A stretch of 54,916 nucleotides of DNA. Origin: Chlorokybus atmophyticus. Lineage: Eukaryota; Streptophyta; Chlorokybophyceae; Chlorokybales; Chlorokybaceae. The stretch is taken from positions 1,239,550-1,294,465 of the forward strand of contig RHPI01002262.1 in NCBI GenBank assembly GCA_009103225.1, written 5' to 3'. The stretch's first letter is position 1; each line of letters starts with the position of its first letter. Both the position numbers and the translations under genes were made by a program. A model generated the notes under the pieces. That model was not told where the DNA came from, ran no database searches, and was given only the letters and a program-made list of their open reading frames with translations. Below are positions 48,736-54,916 of this stretch, piece after piece.

Positions 48736-49305
48736 TCAGTTGCCATCAGCATAGGCGTCAAAGAGCCGCAGCTTTGTCTCATGCAGCAGCAGCCCAATCA
48801 GCTCCGCCTCATCACCCGGTTGTGGAGGAGGTAGACCAGACTCCCAACGACCACCAGTAGATGCACGACCCGTTGATGTGCCCACTTCAGCTTCAGGTTC
48901 TCCGACAAAGTTCCCAAGGTTAATACTCGCAGCTGCTGCTTGCTTGTCACACAGCTTGCTGAGCTGCCGCCGCAAGAACTGATCCAACTTGACTCTCCAT
49001 TCATGTGCGAGGGCGAGCAAATCAGCTTTCTCCAACCGCTGCTTGTATTTGACCACCAGCTCTTCCCATGTAGGGCAGTCTTCCTTTTCCTCTCTCCATA
49101 CTCTTGCATAACCTACGCAAAGGGCCTTGAAATCATTGAAAACCTCTTCGTCGGTCTTATTTGCCCGGATCTGCGGCTTCTTCACCTCTTTTCCTGGTTG
49201 CAATGACCAGTATGAGCACGAGTTGGTGTGAGAAAGTTTACACATTCCAAGAGTACCTGCACGCTGCTGCTGACCACTTGGCAAGACCTTCTGCTTTGGT
49301 GCCAT
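48736..49305 (-). CDS. hypothetical helical protein upstream of the gag-like ORF
   Basis: ATG 49305 (MAPKQKVLPSGQQQRA) ends exon 1 at 49257; exon 2 runs 49187-48736 (TGA) in phase, giving about 166 residues. Exon 2 is helical and charged (TDEEVFNDFKALCVGYARVW, EWRVKLDQFLRRQLSKLCDK) with a Ser/Gly/Pro linker and a C-terminal helix. No family is recognised; the helical part could be DNA- or protein-binding. It lies 57 bp upstream of the next ORF on the same strand and might be its 5' part: a possible GT donor near 48815 and a CAG acceptor at about 48717 exist, but they do not join the frames. Confidence 0.55.
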   Translation of the reverse strand: MAPKQKVLPSGQQQRAGTLGMCKLSHTNSCSYWSLQPGKEVKKPQIRANKTDEEVFNDFKALCVGYARVWREEKEDCPTWEELVVKYKQRLEKADLLALAHEWRVKLDQFLRRQLSKLCDKQAAAASINLGNFVGEPEAEVGTSTGRASTGGRWESGLPPPQPGDEAELIGLLLHETKLRLFDAYADGN

Positions 49306-49389
49306 TATGAACAACCTGTGTCGACACACACAGAGAAACTTACAAGCAGACACGAAGTGATCAAGTGAGCCAAGTTTGGAACTGAGCAA

Positions 49390-50522
49390 GCAGGGGCCTT
49401 ACGCACGAGGCTGCCCCATGAGGTCAGCATGAACAGAGGCGTGAATTGACAACATGCAAGACAAGGTTTGCTTGAGGTTAGCATGAGCATGCAGGGGCCT
49501 TACGCACGAGGCTGCCCCATGAGGTCAGCATGAACAGAGGCGTGAATTGACAACATGCAAGACAAGGTTTGCTTGAGGTCAGCATGAGCATGCAGGGGCC
49601 TTACGCACGAGGCTGCCCCATGAGGTCAGCATGAACAGAGGCGTGAATTGACGACATGCAAGACAAGGTTTGCTTGAGGTCAGCATGAGCATGCAGGGGC
49701 CTTACGCACGAGGCTGCCCCATGAGGTCAGCATGAACAGAGGCGTGAATTGACGACATGCAAGACAAGGTTTGCTTGAGGTCAGCATGAGCATGCAGGGG
49801 CCTTACGCACGAGGCTGCCCCATGAGGTCAGCATGAACAGAGGCGTGAATTGACGACATGCAAGACAAGGTTTGCTTGAGGTCAGCATGAGCATGCAGGG
49901 GCCTTACGCACGAGGCTGCCCCATGAGGTCAGCATGAACAGAGGCGTGAATCAACGACATGCAAGACAAGGTTTGCTTGAGGTCAGCATGAGCATGCAGG
50001 GGCCTTACGCACGAGGCTGCCCCATGAGGTCAGCATGAACAGAGGCGTGAATTGACGACATGCAAGACAAGGTTTGCTTGAGGTCAGCATGAGCATGCAG
50101 GGGCCTTACGCACGAGGCTGCCCCATGAGGTCAGCATGAACAGAGGCGTGAATTGACAACATGCAAGACAAGGTTTGCTTGAGGTCAGCATGAGCATGCA
50201 GGGGCCTTACGCACGAGGCTGCCCCATGAGGTCAGCATGAGCATGCAGGGGCCTTACGCACGAGGCTGCCCCATGAGGTCAGCATGAACAGAGGCGTGAA
50301 TTGACGACATGCAAGACAAGGTTTGCTTGAGGTCAGCATGAGCATGCAGGGGCCTTACGCACGAGGCTGCCCCATGAGGTCAGCATGAGCATGCAGGGGC
50401 CTTACGCACGAGGCTGCCCCATGAGGTCAGCATGAACAGAGGCGTAAAAACGACGACATGCAAGACAAAATTTGCTGCAACATAGCCTGAGCATGCAGGG
50501 GCCTTACGCACGAGGCTGCCCC
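49390..50522. repeat. 13-copy tandem array, 101-bp unit with two 47-bp short units
   Basis: The core GCAGGGGCCTTACGCACGAG, continuing into GCTGCCCC, starts at 49390, 49491, 49592, 49693, 49794, 49895, 49996, 50097, 50198, 50245, 50346, 50393 and 50495. Spacing is 101 bp except two 47-bp intervals (50198-50245 and 50346-50393), which lack the ACAGAGGCGTGAATTGAC segment, and a final 102-bp one. Copies differ at only a few positions, so the array is recent or homogenised. The last copy is degenerate on its left. Transposase-binding subterminal repeats of CACTA elements look like this. Confidence 0.95.
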
Positions 50523-50550
50523 CTACGATCAGCATGAGCAAGAATGGGCC

Positions 50551-50886
50551 TTGAAAGCGGTCAGCAAAACAAGCGCAAACAAAGAGGAGCGCGGCATGCA
50601 CTACACCTGGCTTGCGAATTTTTCAAACCCTACCAAGCTGCCTATGAAGCTGCAAGAGATCTACACAAAGCGGTTGGAGCACCGATGCGAAAAGGCTTGC
50701 AGTACACCACCACAGCAACCACACCGCCTCCCGCTCACACCGCCGCCACCACCGGCCGCCGCCACCGCCGCCACAACCGCCGCCTCAGACCACGTCACGC
50801 AAGAAATGCTGCACTACTGCAGGTGTTCAACTCCAAACCCTACAACCATGCACTATTCATTGAAGCAACCCTGTACCGCGCGTTAG
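50551..50886 (+). other. open reading frames of unclear status
   Basis: Two overlapping plus-strand frames are open from the end of the array to about 50.9 kb. One encodes a Pro/Thr/Ala-rich stretch (PLTPPPPPAAATAATTAAS) after LANFSNPTKLPMKLQEIYTK. The other is Arg/His-rich. Neither has a good start or a recognised domain, and the CCGCCG repeat keeps several frames open. The following 50.9-51.5 kb shows nothing recognisable. Confidence 0.25.
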
Positions 50887-51529
50887 GCGGCGCTGTACTG
50901 GGCAAGGGTCATTGAATGATGTATTGCAAATTGGGTGCAATCGATCCATCTGTAAAAATGCATGTAGAGGGTATCAATTGCACCAGGCAGTTCTATATAC
51001 AGCAACCAGGTATAGGCCGTCACTATAGAACAACCACATGGAAACAAAGACTGTAGTTGCACATGTGAAGGTTGTGTAATTTTGTGCGTGATACAAGTGC
51101 ACATACAATTCCAGCACTTGCACTAGACCAGCCCCCCTAGCTGTAGTTGTTGTGGTTGTGCCTGGTGTTGCTGGTTAATGTGACGGCTGGTGCACGGTGT
51201 GTGTAAATTGGGGGCGCCGCTATTTTCCTTGTACATGTCTAATGCATGCATATGCACATGCACTAGACATGTAACAGACTGCGCATGTAAGCATGTTGCG
51301 TACAGAGTACGCAAGACATGCGTGTGATGGAGTACCCCGTATGCACAGACAGCAGCCGTTATAACAGCAGGTTCTCATTGCAGGCAGGCAGGAAGCACAT
51401 GTATACAACGCCACTGGCCTATTGAAACTGGTCTTATGGCCCACTGATCAAGCAGCTAGGGGCCTACCGGAACCTAAAAAGCAAGACATTGATAGAGCAG
51501 CTATGTACAAGGTGAAAACTGCTGCTGAC

Positions 51530-51949
51530 TCAATCAGAGTAGTCATAGCCGTGACCATCGCTATCGTAGTCTCCCATGGTGGCCTCGGTATACTCCGACA
51601 GCTCGCTATCGGATGCAGCGAGTGCCAGGAAGAGGTTGTAAATCTCCTCCCTCACGTTATCGGGGAGATTGGGCACCCTCCGGATGCGATAGCGCATGCG
51701 ACGGAACTTGTACTTGTAGTGGGCGGCACGTACATTCTCCGCTATAACATCCTCCAGTTCTACACCAAGCCTGTCTATCTCTTGACGCTGTGCAGACACC
51801 TGCATTACTAAAGTTTGGTCACAATGCATGCTACCAACAGATATCAGCAGCTTACAGATAGTGCAAATCATACCTTCCTGCGCAAGTTGGCAACGGTTTG
51901 CCGCAGCTCTCTCACGTCGTGGCGCAGCCAAGCCGATATGCACAAGCAT
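51530..51949 (-). CDS. small helical protein with acidic C-terminus, 117 residues
   Basis: Two exons join in phase: 51874-51949 (ATG, MLVHIGLAAPRRERAAANRC) and 51530-51807 (stop TGA? read from the frame end at 51530), with a GTATGA donor and TTTAG acceptor. The protein has a basic amphipathic helix (AQRQEIDRLGVELEDVIAEN), an Arg/Tyr-rich block (YKYKFRRMRYRIRR) and an acidic tail (DYDSDGHGYDYSD). The upstream frame stays open into the 216-bp repeat, so a longer form is possible. It could be a DNA-binding accessory protein; this is inferred from charge pattern and location next to the repeat array only. Confidence 0.55.
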   Translation of the reverse strand: MLVHIGLAAPRRERAAANRCQLAQEGMICTICKLLISVGSMHCDQTLVMQVSAQRQEIDRLGVELEDVIAENVRAAHYKYKFRRMRYRIRRVPNLPDNVREEIYNLFLALAASDSELSEYTEATMGDYDSDGHGYDYSD

Positions 51950-51966
51950 GCATGCCAACAGAGACA

Positions 51967-52488
51967 TACACAAACCAGAGCAAGCCTGCACAACAAGAAG
52001 GTTTACACACAGTGAGGTGGAATACCAGATTAAAGGCGTGGCGGCGAGGGAAGAAGGCGACGGCGCATGCCAACAGAGACTGAGCAAGAAGAGGCTGGTC
52101 GTGCGTTGACTAACTTGGTCAACACACAAACACATATGCACACACACATGCACAGACAATGAAGCATCTCAACTTTGTGCATACACAAACCAGAGCAAGC
52201 CTGCACAACAAGAAGGTTTACACACAGTGAGGTGGAATACCAGATCAAAGGGCGTGGCGGCGAGGGAAGAAGGCGACGGCGCATGCCAACAGAGACTGAG
52301 CAAGAAGAGGCTGGCCGTGCGTTGACTAACTTGGTCAACACACAAACACATATGCACACACACATGCACAGACAATGAAGCATCTCAACTTTGTGCATAC
52401 ACAAACCAGAGCAAGCCTGCACAACAAGAAGGTTTACACACAGTGAGGTGGAATACCAGATCAAAGGGCGTGGCGGCGAGGGAAGAAG
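51967..52488. repeat. 216-bp tandem repeat, about 2.4 copies
   Basis: The segment starting ACACAAACCAGAGCAAGCC recurs at 51967, 52183 and 52399, exactly 216 bp apart, with few differences. The third copy stops matching at about 52488. The period is a multiple of three, so the minus strand stays open through it and encodes a repeating Cys/Val-rich peptide with hydrophobic segments. Coding use is doubtful because CACACA tracts dominate that part. Confidence 0.9.
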
Positions 52489-53078
52489 CACTGTGGGAAG
52501 AGAGACGGCGGCGGCGCCTTCGGAAACAAGACTACAACTGCAACAACCTTGACGCCCACATGCACACAACCGGCGTGGACGAGGGTTTCATAATGTGGCA
52601 CCCTGTCAAGTCTCAGCCCATTGCTGAAAGCCTAGTGCGTCAGCAAAGGACTGAGAATTGATCGTCGCAAAGTCACCCTCGACGCTGCCGCCCACGCCGC
52701 TGATACTGCCGCCGCCCACGCCGCCCGCAACTCCAAACCCTGATTCGTACCTGATCGGTCCTGTTGAGCGATATTCTACTACCTGACACCCGCCTCTCAA
52801 ATTGAGAGGCATGTGAGGGGTGTAACAGCTGGCCAAACGACTGTTTGCTCAACTCGGTGCAAATAGTCTGCAATTTTTGCTGATTGTGGCGGTGAGTCTG
52901 ACAAGCCTGAGTTGATAGGTAGCCCTGATGGGTATCATGTCGCTGTCACCCACGCCGCCATAGCCATGGCTAGCCATAATAGAGCGCCCATGTTCTTGTG
53001 GGGAATTCCCGTGCCGCCGCCGGTGCTAGTCTTTGTTGAGGAAGTCCGGTGCCGCCGCCCTCGCCGGTAAGCAGCTGA
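52489..53078. other. region without supported gene
   Basis: Short frames are open on both strands. The minus-strand one at 52606-52836 is Gly-rich (GFGVAGGVGGGSISGVGG) and may be an exon. GCCGCC runs near 52.69 and 53.02 kb explain most of the openness. Nothing can be named. Confidence 0.4.
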
Positions 53079-53585
53079 TGGTCACCTGCGCTTGGGAGCG
53101 CTTGCTTGCTTGGTTTGTTTGCTTACCTGAACATCTGTGCGTGTGCCGGTGTGTGTGTGTGTGTGTGCATGTGTGGGTGGGTGGATGGGTTGGGCTTGTG
53201 TTGTTACTTCTCGTGGTTGGGGCAAAACGCAGGGGCAGCCTCGTGCGTAAGGCCTCGGTGACCTTCCCTGCGCCCTTGCACAAGTTGGTTGGGGGAAAAC
53301 GCTTGGGCAGCCTTGTGCGTGAGGCCTCGGTGACCTTCCCAGCGCCCTTGCACAAGTTGGTTGGGGGAAAACGCTGGGGCAGCCTCGTGCGTAAGGCCTC
53401 GGTGTCCAGGTTGCATGCTTGCATTATGCGTGTGGTTTTCAGTAGTTTTGCGGTGGTCACCTGCGCTTGGGTGCGATTGCTTGGATGGTTTACTTGCTTG
53501 CCTTCACATATGTGCGTGTGCCTGTGTCTGTGTGTGGTGGTTGGGGGGGGGCTTGGGCTTGTGTTGTTGCTTGTTGTGGTGTGTA
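53079..53585. repeat. two-copy direct repeat flanking 72-bp units
   Basis: A roughly 140-bp segment starting GGTCACCTGCGCTTGGG occurs at about 53,079 and again at about 53,455, each running through a GTGTGTG stretch into GGGCTTGTGTTGTT. The copies are about 80-85% alike by eye. Between them lie three units of the 72-bp repeat. Confidence 0.8.
53232..53400. repeat. 72-bp repeats carrying the array core in inverted orientation
   Basis: GGGGCAGCCTCGTGCGTAAG, the reverse complement of the 49.4-50.5 kb core, starts at 53232, 53304 (one variant, TGGGCAGCCTTGTGCG) and 53376. Exactly 72 bp separates them, with CCCTTGCACAAGTTGGTTG between. The plus strand is open across all units. Confidence 0.9.
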
Positions 53586-53645
53586 AGTTTCCTTCGATTG
53601 CAAACCCGTGCACTCAGTCATACCTGCGTGCATGTACATGCAGGT

Positions 53646-54084
53646 CATGGAAGCATCCGCGAGCGGAAGCCTGGCAAAGCGTCCCAAGACGCATTCAAAG
53701 ACGCCTCAGCCATTGCCATACATGAGTCCAGAATTGACTGACAAACTTTTCCAGGTGGGCAAGCGCCCGGGGAAGGTGCAGCGCTGGTTGGGGAAGGTTA
53801 GCATCGGTGACGGATACAAGCAGTGCAAGCTTGATGACTGGGCGGTATCCACGCATGGCTACGAGGACACTGGCCCTTTTGCTATTCGAACCGTTGTGAA
53901 GGGTCCTGTAACGTGCAATGTATCGCAGCATGAGAGAGCCACCAGCCTGGCGGCGCCGCCCGACCCTGTGCCCGACCCTGAGCCCGCTCCCATGCCACTG
54001 CTCACGTCCTTCGATGTTGGCGTCATTGGCTACACTGCTGTGCGTCTCACCATCGAGACCGTCAATCAGACTCCAGTTGGCTAG
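53646..54084 (+). CDS. small hypothetical protein with basic N-terminus
   Basis: An open frame runs from ATG 53646 (MEASASGSLAKRPKTHSK) to TAG 54082-54084, 145 residues. KRPK resembles a short nuclear signal. The middle (LFQVGKRPGKVQRWLGKVSI) is basic, and a Pro/Asp repeat (PDPVPDPEPAPMP) precedes a hydrophobic C-terminus. A possible acceptor (CATGCAG) lies just upstream, so this may be a last exon. No family is recognised. It lies between inverted repeat clusters, like the accessory genes of CACTA elements. Confidence 0.5.
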
Positions 54085-54474
54085 AGCCTTGCATCGGGAT
54101 CAGTTGTGGGGGATGTGCTGCGCGCTGGGCCGATCATACCTATCGTGGATGGACCTTGGCCCATGCAGCTACCCGAGGCCCAGTGACTCTGTGCACATGC
54201 AATGCGTGTACAGTTTTGTGCAGGTTCAGGCTGTCGTAGTGGTGCTGTCTGAGCCATGTACCAGGTTCAGCAATGACCTTGGCCAGTGACATTGGCGAGC
54301 ACTTGGCCCATGTATATATATCCTTGCATGTAAGTATGTGTAGATGCATGTGTGCGATCAGTCTGCAGCACTGCATTAAAGAATGCAATGGTGGGAGTAC
54401 AACTTAGGCTGTGTACATGGTCTGCTGATGTCCGTCACAGATTGCATTCCCCGACATGTGTTGGTGTATGTGCT
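54085..54474. other. spacer before the right repeat cluster
   Basis: No exon is supported on either strand. It contains ATATATAT at about 54,313 and ordinary mixed sequence. Confidence 0.5.
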
Positions 54475-54570
54475 GGGGCAGCCTCGTGCGTAAGGCCTCG
54501 GTGTCCTTCCTTGTGCCCTTGCACAAGTTGGTTGGCGCAAAACGCTGGGGCAGCCTCGTGCGTAAGGCCT
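54475..54570. repeat. two further inverted-core 72-bp repeats
   Basis: GGGGCAGCCTCGTGCGTAAG starts at 54475 and 54547, again 72 bp apart, and the second unit ends in TCGGTGTCCAGGTTGCATG as does the one ending at about 53,415. Confidence 0.9.
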
Positions 54571-54637
54571 CGGTGTCCAGGTTGCATGGTTGCATTGTTC
54601 TTGCAAATGCGTCTGCAGTTGTGATGGTTGTGGGTGA

Positions 54638-54723
54638 GTTGTCAACTACTACTACCAGTGGGGCTCGCAACATCCACATTAGTGTGGAACTCGTGAGCCA
54701 CACTGGCAGTAGTAGTTGACAAC
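54638..54723. repeat. 86-bp hairpin, possible head-to-head transposon termini
   Basis: GTTGTCAACTACTACTACCA (54638 onward, then GTG) pairs with CACTGGCAGTAGTAGTTGAC (then AAC, to 54723). About 31 bp pair with three mismatches, and the loop itself contains a smaller TCCACA/TGTGGA hairpin. The arms end in CCAGTG and CACTGG, which resemble CACTA-type ends. Confidence 0.85.
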
Positions 54724-54777
54724 TACGGGTTGTCGCTCCGCCTAAACAGATGTTCGAGTTATTTATTCTTTATTATC

Positions 54778-54825
54778 GCAATTTGGTACACTATAGTACA
54801 TAAGCAATTTGGTACACTATAGTAC
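54778..54825. repeat. 22-bp direct repeat, two copies
   Basis: GCAATTTGGTACACTATAGT plus AC occurs at 54778-54799 and 54804-54825, four bases apart, at an AT-rich edge just outside the hairpin. Confidence 0.9.
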
Positions 54826-54916
54826 ACGAACGCAACATTATTCATTGTCATCTTTGTGCTTGTGACAGGCGGCATTTATTATGGTAGGTCGGAGACAGAG
54901 TCGTGAGTCGTGACTG

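Larger units (their letters stand above)
32401..54723. mobile_element. transposon-derived block (CMC superfamily, one or several nested elements)
   Basis: Every recognisable gene here has a transposon character or sits between such genes: a Plavaka transposase, a TNP2-Ulp1 transposase, a C5 methyltransferase divergent from it, and a gag-like ORF. Oppositely oriented subterminal-type repeats occur at 49.39-50.52 kb and 53.23-54.57 kb, and a hairpin containing CACTGG/CCAGTG ends occurs at 54.64-54.72 kb. CACTA/EnSpm-related elements characteristically have short inverted termini and arrays of subterminal repeats that bind transposase. No matched left terminus or target-site duplication was found, so the outer limits given are only those of the block. 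Confidence 0.65.

Noticed and set aside
49390-50522. The regular 101-bp repeats suggested a CRISPR-like array.
   Set aside because: Both core and 'spacer' parts are the same in every unit, so it is a plain tandem repeat. The host is a eukaryote.
1-54916. tRNA, rRNA or other structured RNA genes.
   Set aside because: No cloverleaf with the TTCGA arm or rRNA-like stretch was recognised by eye. A covariance-model scan would be needed to exclude short ones.

Overview
This is a eukaryotic nuclear window. Its genes are split by many GT-AG introns and several proteins are exclusively eukaryotic: a SWIRM/LSD1-type amine oxidase, a Hip-like TPR-thioredoxin and CMC-superfamily transposases. The Hip-TPR-thioredoxin architecture is known from plants (tetratricoredoxin, TDX). 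Together with a TBL-like PC-esterase this points to a green-lineage alga, but the species cannot be named from sequence. The standard genetic code fits, because conserved exons spell Gln only as CAA/CAG. Exons are GC-rich, many introns and spacers are alternating CA/CG dinucleotide runs, and two spacers (about 9.3-14.0 kb and 28.0-32.4 kb) are AT-rich.

Left part (0.4-28 kb), ordinary host genes: a 17-exon coiled-coil protein (+); a secreted Cys-rich protein (-); an AT-rich spacer; a type II membrane PC-esterase (+); a possible small membrane protein (-); a THEP1/NTPCR-like nucleoside triphosphatase (+); an LSD1-like SWIRM/amine oxidase (-); and, divergent from it, a Hip-TPR-DP-thioredoxin (+).

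Right part (about 32.4-54.7 kb), transposon-derived: a Plavaka-type transposase (+, with one in-frame TAG); a very large minus-strand gene joining a TNP2 (CACTA/EnSpm) transposase, a DUF4216-like region, an NSD-like PHD-C5HCH zinc module, a SUMO-interaction-like motif and an Ulp1 protease with its catalytic residues intact; and, divergent from it across 289 bp, a 504-residue zinc finger-Tudor-like-C5 cytosine DNA methyltransferase (+). Converging on the methyltransferase is a minus-strand ORF with a coiled-coil and gag-like region, broken by two in-frame stops. Beyond it lie a 13-copy, 101-bp repeat array whose core returns inverted near the right edge in 72-bp units, small accessory ORFs, a 216-bp tandem repeat and an 86-bp hairpin.

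The most interesting object is the divergent pair at 37.9-46.6 kb. It looks like a mobile element carrying its own chromatin kit: a DNA methyltransferase with a Tudor-like reader, and a transposase fused to a histone-reader-like PHD-C5HCH and a SUMO protease. Element termini and target-site duplications were not found, so it is unclear whether 32-54.7 kb is one large element or several nested ones.
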